In this document: positions 11,109 through 21,899 of the stretch, one piece after another
Layout: the number at the start of each line of letters is the position of its first letter
Numbering within the stretch: the stretch's first letter is position 1
Assembly: GCF_042186555.1 (NCBI RefSeq)
Contig: NC_133328.1
Span: 618,959,592 to 619,023,591 of the forward strand
DNA from: Aquarana catesbeiana
Lineage: Eukaryota; Chordata; Amphibia; Anura; Ranidae
DNA length: 64,000 nucleotides
Direction: 5' to 3'
Position numbers and translations under genes: made by a program
Notes under the pieces: generated by a model
What the model was told of the DNA's origin: nothing
The model's input: the letters and a program-made list of their open reading frames with translations, nothing else
Databases searched by the model: none

Positions 11109-11302
11109 CTGAATACAAAGTTGTGGGAGTCAATGTCTGGTCCATAGTCCGTTTCCTTAAGATTCCCCGAATTCCCCACCACGGCGCACGTTCGGCACTG
11201 GTACGGACTCCGCTCTGACAGGCTGGTCTCCCCCGGAATGACTTTAAACAACTCTTCAACGGCTTTGTTGATATCCATGGGGTTCCTCTCACTCTGCAGT
11301 TT
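11109..11302 (-). CDS. st3gal1: Alpha-2,3-sialyltransferase, coding exon 2 (ST3GAL1-like)
   Basis: 194-nt exon encoding residues 99-162 plus two bases of Arg163. The acceptor is CACCAACAG before the AAA codon at 11302, and the donor is CAG|GTGAG at 11109/11108. The peptide runs from KLQSERNPMD through VEELFKVIPG to CRTCAVVGNSGNL and DSHNFVF. CAVVGNSG is the diagnostic start of sialyl motif L, with its conserved cysteine near residue 137. Side chains such as the TTGTI stretch of exon 3 favour ST3GAL1 over ST3GAL2. Intron 2 is only 663 nt. A hammerhead-like motif lies 56 nt upstream of the acceptor on the same strand. Confidence 0.93.
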
Positions 11303-11357
11303 CTGTTGGTGTAAATAAAAAATAGGTCGTATGAAAGGCACATCAATCCATTCATAT

Positions 11358-11404
11358 ACCAACGTGTTTCATGAACATTTCTCACTTGAAGTGCATCATC
11401 AGAC
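11358..11404 (-). ncRNA. Hammerhead-like motif in the sense strand of intron 1
   Basis: On the minus strand: CTGATGA (11402-11396), about 25 nt that can fold locally (CACTTCAAGTG), GAAAC (11370-11366), then ACGTTGG. Core boxes and order agree with a hammerhead ribozyme. Stem I pairing is poor (GTTGT against GGTAT), so this is probably a decayed copy. It precedes exon 2 of the sialyltransferase by about 56 nt on the transcribed strand. Confidence 0.3.
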
Positions 11405-12311
11405 AACACTTGATCATTTACACTTGCTGTTATCATGACTGCCCCTCTGAAAAGTGATCCAGCTCCTGTCAAATGTCATCTATTTGAGAAGAGGCTTGAT
11501 GGCGATATAGCGCCTCTTGGATGTTGGTTTTACCCTTGAAAGCCTACAGCACTACAGTATTACACGCGGTCTCCTTGCAGAGGTCTGAACTTTGGAATCA
11601 GCAAAGCTCCAGCTGATTGGAGAGCTTGGCAGGGAAACAGAAGGTGACGAAGGTCAACAAAAAAGGGAAGGTGATGAATAGTAAGGGAAGGTGATGGGCG
11701 TCAAGGGGGAAGGGAAGATGGTAAATGGAAAGAATTATTGAAGATGATTTAGTGTAAGGTAAAGTGTTCAAAGGTAAGGGAAGGTGATGAAGGGTAAGGA
11801 AAATAAAAATGGTGGGTGAGGTTCCATAAGGAAAAGGAAAAGAAAAAAGAAAAGATAAAAAAAAAGGTGATAAATGTTAGGGAACCAGAAGCAGGGAAGG
11901 TGATGAAGAACAGGGGACCTAAAAAAAGAAGGTGATGAGAGGTGGGGGCCAAGAGTAAGGGTAAAGATTACAGAAAGTATAGAGTAAGGGAAGGCAATGA
12001 TGGGTATGGAAAATGAAAATGGAAGGTGAAGTTCAGTAAGGGAAAAATGAAAAGTGAATAAAGGGAAGGAAAATGAAAAGAAAATATGATAAAAAAAAAG
12101 GTAGGGGCCAAGTACTAGAGTGGTAATACAGGATAATGGAAGAAGATGAAGGTCAAGGGAAAGAGAGAATGACAAGAGGGAAACATTATGGAAGGAGATG
12201 TAGAGTAAAAGAAGGCAATGAACGATAATAAAAATAAAAAAAAGGGAAGCTGAGGTTCAGTAAGGGAAAGTAAAAGTGATTAGGGGAAAGGAAAAATGAA
12301 AATAGGAGATG

Positions 12312-12530
12312 ATTAAGGCTGTGTTCGGTGCGTCCCTATTCTTCGCTTCAGGGATGAATCAGGGCCAAATTTTTGCCTGAATTTGTCTCTGAATTGGAGC
12401 CAAAGACATACAGCACTCTTGTGCAAGCCGCTCCGGAGCCGCCACGGAGATATGTGAACTGGCTCCACAGAGGGACGGTCACAATCTTCTGTCATGAGAA
12501 CTGGATGCGGGCAGACCCAGAAAAGGGAAC
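12312..12530. other. Unassigned insert in the polypurine tract
   Basis: About 220 bp of ordinary composition starting AAGGCTGTGTTCGGTGCG, interrupting the purine repeat. No inverse end or family was recognised, so its origin is unknown. Confidence 0.4.
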
Positions 12531-12944
12531 CAGAAAAGGGAAGGGAATTAAAAAAAGAGAACCAGAATAGGGAAGGTGGTGAATAGCAGGGGACTAGAAT
12601 AAAGAAGGTGATACAGGGCAATGGAAGATGACAAAGATCAAGGGAAAGAGAATATGAAGGGTAAGGATTACAGAAAGTGATGTAGAGTAAGGGAAGACAA
12701 TGAAGGGTAAGGAAAATGAAAATGGATGGTCAGCTTCTGTAAGGGAAAATAAGTGATTAAGGGAAAGGAAAATAAAAACAAAAGGATGATAAAAAGGTGA
12801 TAAAAGGTTAGGAAACTGGGAGAAGGGATGGTGATGAATAAGGGACCAGAATTGGAAAGGTAACACAGGATAATGGAAGATGATGAAGGTCCGGGAAAGG
12901 GAGAATGATAAGAGGGGAAAATTACAGAAGGTGATGTAGAGTTA

Positions 12945-13371
12945 GGCCGTATACACACGAGCGGACTTTTCAGCAACAAAAGTCCGACGGCCATTCCGGC
13001 GGACTTTCGTCAGACTTTTGACGGACTTCCGACGGACTTTTGAACAAACAGACTTGCCTACACACGATCACACCAAAGGCCGATGGATTCGTACGCGATG
13101 ACGTACGACCGGACTAAAATAAGGAAGTTGATAGCCAGTAGCCAATAGCTGCCCTAGCGTGGGTTTTCGTCCGTCGGACTAGCATAGAGACGAGCGGATT
13201 TTTCGACCGGACTCGAAAGATTTGAAGCCTGTTTGAAATCTAAACTCCGTCAGATTTTCGACTGGAAAAGTCCGCTGAAGGTCCACTGAAGCCCACACAT
13301 GATTGGATTGTCCGCCGGACTCGGTCCGTCAGACCAGTCCGGTTAAATAGTTCGCCCGTGTGTACGTTGCA
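12945..13371. mobile_element. Harbinger-like MITE (GTACACACG ends)
   Basis: The left end is GGCCGTATACACACGAGCGG and the right end is the inverse, CGCCCGTGTGTACGTTGC. TTA (12942-12944) and TAA (13372-13374) flank it. The interior is dense in TCCGACGGACTTT words, and it shares GATAGCCAGTAGCCAATAGC with the MITE at 51008-51398. Three-base T-A-rich targets fit the PIF/Harbinger group. Confidence 0.75.
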
Positions 13372-14049
13372 TAAGATGCATAAGAGAAGGTGATGAATGA
13401 AAATGAAAAGGAAAGGTAAAGTAAGGTTCAAAGTAAAAGTGATTAGGGAAAAGGCAAAAAAATTAGAGATGAAGGGTAGAGGACCAGAAAAGAAAAAGGT
13501 AATGAAGAATAGGGGACCAGAATAGGGAAGTCAATGAAAAGCAGGGGAACAAAAATGAAAAGGGAAGGTGAGGCTCAGTAAGGGGGAAACTAAAAATGAT
13601 TATAAAAAAAAGGAAAATGAAAATGGATGAAAATTATATAGGGTAGGGGACCAGAATAGGGAAGGCGATGAAGAATAAAGGATATAGGGGTGGCGAAAGG
13701 TTGGGGACCAGAATAGGGAATTTGACAAAGGGCAGAGGACCAGAAAAGAGAGGGTAATGATGGACAAGGGGCCAGAAAAATTTATATGATGAAGGGTAGG
13801 CGGCCAGAAAAGAGAAAAACGAGGAAGGTAACCCAGTTGAATGGAGAGAGGAGTAGATTCAGGGTTGAAATAAACAGGGTGTGGAAGACATAAAGAGAAA
13901 ATAGTAAATAAACGAAGAAGAGGAAAAGTAAGCCGAAGCCTTGCCACAGCATAAAAGCAATATCTGTTTTCATGGCCCCTACTCTCAAATAACAGATTTT
14001 GTATTATTACGAAAATGTTGTTTCATGCCATAATTTTCATCATTGGTTC

Positions 14050-14250
14050 CATCCTTTGATTGTTTCCAGGAATTTCCTGTTAGAGGCAGAGGGGGAATTG
14101 TGCCGGCTATATCCACAGGAATGCGATATCCAGTAGATGCAGCATCTGGAACTACATTCCCATGCAACCTTAGCATTGTAACCTGGCAGGCAAATGCCAC
14201 GTGTCAATGTGCCACTATGTCAAACGGTGGCAGGAACTGCAGGGATTAAA
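14050..14250. other. Unassigned intronic DNA
   Basis: No repeat or exon was recognised between the polypurine tract and 14250. The segment GGGGGAATTGTGCCGGCTATAT looks single-copy. ORFs on both strands are short and have no family resemblance. Confidence 0.3.
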
Positions 14251-14436
14251 GATATTTATCCTGATAAAACTTTTTTTTTTAAATTCTCACTTCTAAAAGT
14301 GTTTGTGGAGGAAGCATCTACGGACTCCAGGTGAGCTAGGACCTAGCTATCATACCTGTGTTCTTCCTGATTATAGTCAGCTGCCAAGGGATCACGATAA
14401 AGAAGCTGCTGATGTAGGGACACAAACCTCTTTCTT

Positions 14437-14500
14437 GTCAAAAGATTTTTATTAAGTTCATAGTAATAAGCTTAACATACAAACCTCTTTCAAATTTGGA
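14437..14500 (-). mobile_element. Possible LINE 3' tail
   Basis: On the minus strand the sequence ends TTAATAAAAATCTTTTGACAAG, giving an AATAAA signal near a terminus, similar in style to the tail at 7741. Too little is preserved to classify. Confidence 0.3.
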
Positions 14501-14879
14501 GGTCATTCCCAGGCCTAGTTATAGTTGCCTTCATAGTGTTCATCTACAAAATAGTCAAAGATCCTGGGTATTGGGGAACATATTGACCACCTCCTGTGAT
14601 GCAGCTGTCATCACATGATCGAGAGGGTGACCTCTTTGCTCCCAGGAAGCTTGGGCTCCAGCTTGGGCTCCAGGTATTTTGTAGTGACTGCAAGAAAGGA
14701 AGGATCTGTGGGGGGCAGCTGTAAAATTGGTTTGGTGGGCTTTAGGGCCTGTGTCGATGGGCTTTTGTTGGTTTCAGACAGGTTTCGCATTTCCTTACAA
14801 AGTCGACTGGGAATGCAAAACCTGTTTGAATCAGTTCAGGAGTTAGGATGAGCTTGAGTTTGGTTACAACCCATGTTCA

Positions 14880-15135
14880 ATTGTACCTGGAAGGAAGCGG
14901 TCGGTGCTGGCCCAAAAAGCTGTGGCCAGCCCATTCCCTGCCTCGCAGCTGCACGTATAACAAGGGGCGGGGATGCTTGTGACACCATTGACCTAATATG
15001 GCGATATTAGGTAAATGTCATTGTGCTTGCCATGTGGCCATATTAGATCAATGATGTGACAAGCATCTCAGCCCCTAGATCTGCGGCTCATTGGGCTTGG
15101 CACTAACAGCTTCCTTCTGGTTTTCGACTGAGCCC
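14880..15135. mobile_element. Palindromic MITE
   Basis: Inverted arms GATGCTTGTGACACCATTGA (14969-) and the inverse TGATGTGACAAGCATC (15053-15069), with matching outer segments (GGAAGCGGTCGGTGCTGGCCC against GGGCTTGGCACTAACAGCTTCC). The central CATATTAGG/CTAATATGG blocks also pair. No coding capacity. Confidence 0.65.
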
Positions 15136-15479
15136 AAGCTCATCTTTGGTCAGGAGGTCCACTGCAGGTCACCTGTCAGTGAGTTCTGCATGATTTTCTA
15201 AAACTGATGGCATCAGGTTGACATTGATTCAAACCCAAAGCCTGTCGACACAGACCCTTTAGGGACCCTATGACTTTGCCAGAATGGATTAATAACAAAG
15301 TCTGTTTAAGTGTTTATGCAGAACAGCCCGTTACTGGGGTGCATTTTTATAGATAAAGCAAAGAGATCTCTTAAGGTCACATAATGGCCCGCCACCCTCT
15401 TCCTCTCCCCTCAGCTACCAATCAACAATCAACAATTATTCCATTGTGCTTTGTATCCAACAGGGAGGTGAGGGGGGGG

Positions 15480-17560
15480 GTTGGGACAAAGTGTAATAAA
15501 GGAAAAAGGGAAGTGGATGAATAGTAAGGGGAGGTGTTGTATTCTAAAGAAAGGTTAAAAAAGTAATGGAAGTTGATAAAGGTTAAGGGAAAGGGAAAGG
15601 GAAGATGATGAATGGAAAGAATAGGGGAAGGTGATGTGGAGTTGTGGAAGGTGATGAAGTGTAAGAAAACAGAAGGCAGTAAAGGAGTGAGAGAAGGTGA
15701 TGAAAAGTAACAAAAATAAAAAAAAAAATAAAAAAAGGGGAGGTGATGTTCAGTAAGGGAAAGGAAAATGAAGAGAGGATGATGATGGGTAGGAGACCAG
15801 TAAAGGGAAGGTGATGAAGGACACACAACCAGAAAGGGAAAGGGTAATAAAGGGAGGGGAACAAGAAGAGGGAAAGTGAAGAAAAATGGGGGACCAGAAT
15901 AGGGAAGGCACTAAACAGTACCGGACTAGAATAAGGAAGGTGATGAAAGGTAATGGAAGATGACGGTCAAAAGGAAAGGGAAGATGATAAAGGGGAACGA
16001 TTACAGAAGGTGATGCAGAGTAGGGGAAGGCGATAAAGGGTAGCGAAAATGAAAAGAAGATGATGATGGGAAGGGGACCAGTAAAGGGAAGGTGATGAAG
16101 AGTCGACAACCAGAAAGGGAAGGGGTGATCAAGCGTGGGGAACAAGAAAAGGGAATGTGAAAAAGAATAGGGGGACCAGAATAGGGATGATGGTGAAGAG
16201 TAGGGGAAAGGGAAGATGTTAAAGGGGAAGGCTTACAGAACATGGTGCAGAGTAAGGAAAGGCGATGAAGGGTAACAAAAATGAAAAGGGAAGGTGAGGT
16301 TCAGGAAGGCTAAAAGGAAAAGTGATTAAAAGGAAAGAAAAATGAAAAGAGAGGATGATGGGTTAGGGGCCAGTAAAGAGAAGGTGATGAAGGGTCGACA
16401 ACCAGTAAGGGTCAGGCTACTATACCTTCAGGCGATCACACACGGTGGCGGTTCATTCTCTATCATTTATCACTACAGCTTTGTCTACTAAGGTAGACCC
16501 TGGGAATCCATCTCCCCTTCCCTGAGGAGCCTACATGGGCTAACCGTAAAGAATCAAATCACTTTCAAGACCCTCTGCCTCACCCACAAATGCATACAAG
16601 GAAACGTTCCTCAATACCTATGCGAGAAAATAAAACAACACACCCAATCGCAGTCTTCACTCTTCTAACCAAAACCTTCTCCTTATTCCAAAACCCTGCT
16701 ACAACACAAAGGGAGAACGAAGATTCGCAGTCCAAGGACCACGGCTATGGAACGCTCTAATGACTTACATCCGCATGGAAGAAAACCATCAGGCCTTCAG
16801 AAAAAAAAAATCAAGACCTACCTCTTCTAAGAAGCTGGACAACACAGGACCGATCTAGCACCTTGAGGGGATTCAGTTCGCATTTGCAGCGCTATACAAA
16901 TCATTTATTCATTCATTCAAGGTGATTGGCTATCCTAGTGAAACACTTTCCTTTCTACTATTGGACATCGCTGGTTACTGTTACAACATTAAATAGTGAC
17001 GTTAGTTCACTCATTCCACCGCTGTAGATAAGTATCTACTATAAAGTCCATATTTCTATTCCAATTTCTTTCCAGTAAGGGAAGGGGGTGAGCAAGAGTA
17101 GGAAACAAGAAAAGAGAATGTGAAGAAGAAAAGGGGGACCAGAATAGGGAAGATAATGAAGAGTAGGGGAAGATGATGAAGGTCTAGGGAAAGGGAAGAT
17201 GATAAAGGGGAAGGCTTACGGAAGGTGATGCAGAGTAAGGGAGGGCGATGAAGGGTAACGAAAATGAAAAGGGAAGGTGAGGTTCAGTAAGGGTAAAGGA
17301 AAAGTGATTAAAGGAAAGAAAAATGAAAAGAGGATGATAATGGGTTAGGGACCAGTAAAAAGGGAAGGAGATGAAGGGTAGGCAACAAGACAAAGAAAGT
17401 GTGATAAAGAGTGAGAAACCAGATGGGGAAGGGGAGGGATTACGAAATGTGAGGGAGAGTAAGGGAAGGCGATGAAGGGTAATGAAAATGAAAAGCATTT
17501 ATTAAAAGAAGAGAAAAAGTAGAGTAAGGGAAGGGGATTAATGGTAAGGTCATTTTGAAG
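15480..17560. repeat. Polypurine higher-order repeat, tract 2
   Basis: The same family as 11640-13950: GGGAAGGTGATG, GGGGACCAGAATAGGGAAG, GATTACAGAAGGTGATGCAGAGTAAGGG and GGTGAGGTTCAGTAAGGG recur in fixed order. It is split by an L2-like LINE fragment (about 16410-16925) and a short flank to about 17070. Minus-strand ORFs (up to 134 codons) are artefacts. Confidence 0.85.
16430..16920 (+). mobile_element. L2/CR1-group LINE, C-terminal and 3' end fragment
   Basis: The plus strand encodes SLHGLTVKNQITFKTLCLTH, then VPQYL, later GERRFAVQGPRLWNAL and KTYLF, with frame breaks between. These are hallmarks of the C-terminus of L2/Rex-type reverse transcriptase ORFs. It ends with GCGCTATACAAATCATTTATTC and short ATTC repeats, the usual L2-like 3' tail. 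Confidence 0.75.
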
Positions 17561-17734
17561 GGTAAGGAAAATGGCTCCTAATCACTAATTATTCCATCAT
17601 ACTTTGCAGTGGGGAGGCGAGGAGGGAGGAAATGCAGGACACAATGTGACTATGTGAAATCTAGCTGCCATTTCCATAATAAGGATTCTTGCATTTTCAG
17701 GGTAGTGGAACACTTTAAAAGAAAAAAAAAGGGG

Positions 17735-17750
17735 GGGGGGGGCGCTTGCA
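17735..17750. repeat. A/G homopolymer junction
   Basis: An A-rich run followed by about ten G. Low complexity only. Confidence 0.7.
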
Positions 17751-17924
17751 TTACGATCACGCCAGCAGCAGCCTATACACATTGGCACAGGTCTCTTTTA
17801 AAGAGAAGTACTGTATATAATCGAGAATAAGCAGACTATTTCAGCACATTTTTTATGCTGAAAAAGCCCCCCTCGGCTTATACTCAAGTGAGGTTCTTGA
17901 GTGGGGGTGCAGCATTACTGTGCC

Positions 17925-18200
17925 CATCTGCAGCTGTACCTTTGATAACTTAAACAGTGGGTGTCTCCTGCTGTGTCATGCAGTCTGTTCGGCGGCCGTC
18001 CATTGTAACAGAGCCCCGCCTCCTCCTCGTCCGTGATAGACGGAACACTGATACAATGCTGGGAAACTGAATCAGTGTTCCGTCTATCACGGACGAGGAG
18101 GAGGCGGGGCTTTGTTACAGTGGACGGCCGCCAAACAGACTGCATGACACAGCGGGAGACACTCGCTGTTTAAGTTATCAAAGGTACAACTGCAGATGGG
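17925..18200. repeat. Long hairpin, about 130-bp arms
   Basis: The left arm (CTGTACCTTTGATAACTTAAAC through GTTCCGTCTATC's complement) pairs with the right arm over about 130 bp with few mismatches. The centre reads ACTGAT-ACAATGCTGGGAAACTGA-ATCAGT. The arms include CCCCGCCTCCTCCTCGTCC and its inverse. Confidence 0.9.
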
Positions 18201-18645
18201 CACAGTGAGGCTGCAGATGGGCACAGTGAGGCCGCATATGGGAACAGTGAGGCTGCAGATGGGCACAGTGAGGCTGCAGATGGGCACAGTGAGGCTGCAG
18301 ATGGGCACTGATGATAAAGGTGGGCACAGTGAGGCTGCAGATGGGCACAATGAGGCTGCAGATGGGCACTGACGATACAGGTGGGCACAGTGAGGCTGCA
18401 GATGGGCACAGTGAGGCTGCAGATGGGCACAGTGAGGCTGCAGATGGGCACTGATGGTAAAGGTGGGCACAGTGAGGCTGCAGATGGGCACAATGAGGCT
18501 GCAGATGGGCACTGATGCTAAAGGTGGGCACAGTGAGGCTGAAGATGGGCACAATGAGGCTGCAGATGGGCACTGATGATACAGGTGGGCACAGTGAGGC
18601 TGCAGATGGGCACAGTGAGGCTGCAGATGGGCATTGTTTTGTATT
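18184..18645. repeat. 21-bp minisatellite GGCTGCAGATGGGCACAGTGA
   Basis: About 21 tandem copies, every few units replaced by GGGCACTGATGATAAAGGT, giving a higher-order period. Lies wholly inside the TIR element. Related to the 22-23-bp array at 22849-24155 (GGGCACAGTGGCTGCATTTGAT). Minus-strand ORFs up to 157 codons are artefacts. Confidence 0.92.
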
Positions 18646-18799
18646 TCCCACCCTAGGCTTTTACTCGAGTCAAATTTTTTGTGGTAAAATTAGGTGCCTC
18701 GGCTTATACTCGGGCCGGCCTATATTCGAGTATATGCAGTATAGTGGAAAAGAACAATAAAAATTGATGGGTGATAAAAAATATGAAAAGGGAATGAGG

Positions 18800-19260
18800 A
18801 GGAATTATTGGGAATGGAAAGCAACAGGATTTAATGAATTTAGACAGTATTCATAGATGACTCATTTTCCTTTTTCAATATTTTCCACACTAATAAAACT
18901 TTTGTTTATGAAACGAAGTATCCAATTTGGTTAATGTTAATTTGTTTAGAAATATGATCAGAAAACTGTGAAGGTAATTGACAAAACAGCGAGCTCTGAA
19001 GTCGGGAGCACAACGCACGGAATCAGATACAGTGGCAGCTAAACATTCCTTTCGCGTGTTTTAATTAGACGTAATGACAAAAAGCAGAACAGGGAAGATA
19101 CGAATCCATATGTCGCTGTCACGTCGTCACTTAAAATAACACCGGGCCATATCTGTACGCTACATCGTATTTCTGTCAGTGACAGCGGCCAATTACCCAA
19201 AGCACACACATCTATTATTAGCGGCACAGGTGGGAAGGGGTAGATTTCTGCTTGGGGGGC
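18800..19260. other. Single-copy-looking intronic block, candidate conserved non-coding element
   Basis: No recognised repeat in about 450 bp. Contains TTTTAATTAGACGTAATGAC, GGCCAATTACCC and CTATTATTAGCGGC, typical homeobox-type AT motifs. The inference of regulatory function rests on composition and absence of repeats. Confidence 0.35.
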
Positions 19261-19589
19261 CACCCGTGTCAGGTTAAAGGCCCGTTGCGCTCACAGATCG
19301 TGTTTTGTAAAAAAAAAAAAAAAATCTGTTTTAATTACATGTCTACTTGACGAAGGAGTAGCAGAAATAACGATGTACAAATTACTATTACAATAATTAC
19401 TGGAAACACTATACAGTGTCGGTGGCAAAGCAAAGATAGTGTCAACACTTACGGAATGTTCAGGTGGGGGGAGGGGGTCATATTCCCCCCAAGACTGGTG
19501 AAATAACCACAAATGAGGTGTCCTCATCACTGATCCTAAAGCCCATCTCTGGACAAAGCGCTTCTCCCTTCCATTCCCCCCCTCATCCA

Positions 19590-19870
19590 TTCAACAGTTT
19601 TTGATAACAAAGCCTTTATTGCACTCACCCACCTCCGCCACCCTTGCCCCTAGACAGCACCACTTGTAGGAGTGACGACCGATGGTTCCAGTGCTGCAAT
19701 TTGTGTCTGTGACCACTAGTCATGCCTTTGCGATATCATCACGTCACTGCAGTCTTTTGGATATTGAGGGAATCCCGACATTGGAGAGCCAAGAGGAAGT
19801 CTAAGAGGTAGTGGTGGCGGGGCGCTGGATATGGATTTTCCCAGGTCACCAAAATGCAAACAGGGTCGTT
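19590..19870. other. Unassigned intronic DNA
   Basis: About 280 bp with no exon or repeat I recognise. The start CAAAGCCTTTATTGCACTCACC could be an inverted LINE or PLE tail, but this is not supported further. Confidence 0.25.
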
Positions 19871-20300
19871 ACTAGACATGTGCAGTTTGTTTCATTCTGA
19901 ATTCGTTTAACGAATTTGGACAAATTCGTTAATTCTGAAATATTCGAATTTCCGAATATTCAGAAATTCGAAAATTAGGATGTTCGTAAATTCGAAAAGA
20001 AGAATGAAAATCCGAAAATTCAAAATAATTTGGCTGTTAGTGAACGTAACAAATACAAATTTATCTGAAGTTACGAATTACCCGAAATAACGAATGCCTT
20101 ATCTAAACAAATGGAACGTAATGAATCAATAATAATAAATAACATGATAAACTTGAATCTGACAAGGCCTAATGTCACATTCAACCCCAAGCGCTTAAGG
20201 AAGTATGTATAAGGCAAAATAGAAGTGAACAACCAAAAGTAATGGCAACAGCAGCTGCCTAAAAAGTGCCTCTAAATTAGAAACAACACTGCTGAAACAT

Positions 20301-21037
20301 AAGTAAAAGCCTAAAAAAGCTAATGGCAGCGCTAAAAGATGATTGGTCCTAAATAAAGCAACCTAAAAATTGTCATATAATAAAGTCCGTGTCCACTTTT
20401 AAATGCTGACGTGGATGATCCTGAATGAATTCTTATGACGGTCTATAGAGTGTAATCATCGAGGATAGCTGCATTCATTTTGTACTGTTTCACATCACAC
20501 GTGCTCGGAAGGAAGAGAGGGGGGGGGGGGGTGTGTGCAAGGAAACCCCCTCTTATAAAAACTCTTACCGAATCCAACCTTGATTTAAGCGTGTTGGTCG
20601 TAACCCATGGGAATCACCGTCAATGCTCTTCCTCGATGGACGATCAGGACAGCTTGCCAATGGATCAGTGTTTAAAACCTTTAATTACTGGTATTGAGGA
20701 AACCATTTAGGAGGACCCACTTATCATAAGGCATCACCAGCTGTCCTGATCGCTTAAATCAAGGTTGGATTCGGTAAGAGTTTTTATAAGAGGGGGTTTC
20801 CTTGCACACCCCCCCCCTCTCTTCCTTCCGAGCACGTGTGATGTGAAACAGTACGAAATGAATGCGGCTATCCTCGATGATTACACTCTATAGACCGTCA
20901 TAAGAATTCATTCAGGATCATCCACGTCAGCATTTAAAAGTGTACACGGACTTTATTATATGACAATTTTTAAGCTGCTTTATTTAGGACCAATCATCTT
21001 TTAGCGCTGCCATTAGTTTTTCTAGGCTTTTACTTAA
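20301..21037. repeat. Giant inverted repeat, about 290-bp arms
   Basis: The left arm 20301-20590 and right arm 20752-21037 are near-identical inverse copies. They run from TAAGTAAAAGCCTA.../...TAGGCTTTTACTTA at the outside to TTGATTTAAGC/GCTTAAATCAA at the inside, with a 161-bp loop. Matched landmarks include GAATTCATTCAGGATCATCC, AGCACGTGTGATGTGAAACA and the G-run with its C-run. A small nested pair (CGATCAGGACAGCT/AGCTGTCCTGATCG) sits in the loop. Confidence 0.93.
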
Positions 21038-21059
21038 ATAATAAATAACAACAATAATA

Positions 21060-21730
21060 ATAGTAATAATAACCTTTTATTATTATTTATTATGAATTAG
21101 TTCCGTTCCATTTGTTTAGATGCGGCATTCGTTATTTTGGATAATTCGTAACTTCAGATAAATTTTAATTCATTACATTCACTAACAGCCCAATTTGAAA
21201 GTAATGTCCAATACCTATAGATTAATAGTTAATTATTAATTATTATTTGTAATTTTCTTATTTTTTTTTTTTTCTTATTTTCGGCTTTTCAGATTTCCGA
21301 ATGCCATATCTAAACAAATGGAATGGAATTAATAATAAGTAATAAAAGGTTTTTATTATTATTATTGTTATTTTTTATTATTGATTTATTATTGATTCAT
21401 CAATAATAATAATAACCTTTTATTATTATTAATTAGTTCCGTTCCATTTGTTTAGATGTGGCATTCGTTATTTTGGATAATTCATAACTTCAGATAAATT
21501 CATATTCATTATATTCACTAACAGCCACATTTGAAAGGAATGCCCAAAACCTATAGATTAGTTAATTTTTAGTTATTATTTGGAATTTTCTGATTTTTTT
21601 TCTTATTTTCGACTTTCCAGATTTCCGAATGCCGTATCTAAACATATTGAATGGAATTAATAATAAGTAATAAAAGGTTTTTATTATTATTATTGTTATT
21701 TATTATTATTGATTCATTACATTTCATTTG
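21060..21730. repeat. Direct and inverted repeats of a TTATTATTATTAATTAGTTCC unit
   Basis: Two long direct copies of a roughly 300-bp segment. One starts near 21075 (ATTAGTTCCGTTCCATTTGTTTAG) and one near 21430. Each ends with AATGGAATTAATAATAAGTAATAAAAGG. Part of the surrounding TIR element. Confidence 0.7.
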
Positions 21731-21899
21731 TTTAGATACAGCATTCGTTATTTCCAAATTTCTGAATTTTTTAATCTACGAATTTATGAATCCCGAATTT
21801 TCACATTTCCGAATTCCGAATTTATGAAAAAACAAAAAACGAATGAAACGAAAACGAAAATGAACAAAATTGTCTAGTCATTACTAGAGCCCAACTGAC

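Larger units (their letters stand above)
11640..13950. repeat. Polypurine higher-order repeat, tract 1
   Basis: Long G/A-rich DNA made of variants of GGGAAGGTGATGAAGGGTA, GGGGACCAGAATAGG and GAAAATGAAAAGGGAAGGTGAGGTTCAGTAAG in a recurring order, giving a larger degenerate unit of a few hundred bases. It is interrupted by a MITE (12945-13371) and a non-purine insert (about 12312-12530). Minus-strand ORFs rich in Ser/Pro/Phe/His/Leu across it are composition artefacts. Confidence 0.85.
17812..18738. mobile_element. TIR element with ATACTCGAGTATAAGCC-like ends
   Basis: The right end (GGCTTATACTCGGGCCGGCC, then TATATTCGAGTATATGCAGTAT) is the inverse of a diverged left end (ACTGTATATAATCGAGAATAAGC). 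CCTCGGCTTATACTC also occurs near 17871. Between the ends lie a long hairpin (17925-18200) and a 21-bp minisatellite. Similar TIRs are known to me as a widespread vertebrate non-autonomous DNA element; superfamily not settled here. Confidence 0.7.
19875..21895. mobile_element. Large TIR element rich in ATTCGAAT-type words
   Basis: The left end TTACTAGACATGTGCAGTTTG and the right end CAAAATTGTCTAGTCATTACTAG are inverse in their TAGTAA/CTAGAC parts. Both are followed inward by GTTTCATTC/GAATGAAAC and GAATTCG words. The core contains a giant inverted repeat and direct repeats of an AATAATAAAAGGTTTTTATTA unit (21050-21730). No ORF of note. Confidence 0.6.

Noticed and set aside
11768..17498. Many Ser/Pro/Phe/His-rich minus-strand ORFs, some hydrophobic like membrane proteins
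   Set aside because: They are the translation of polypyrimidine strands of the purine satellite and occur in several frames.
18087..18651. Regular repeats with unique-looking spacers, resembling a CRISPR array
   Set aside because: The 'spacers' are themselves repeated, there are no cas genes, and the setting is a vertebrate intron.
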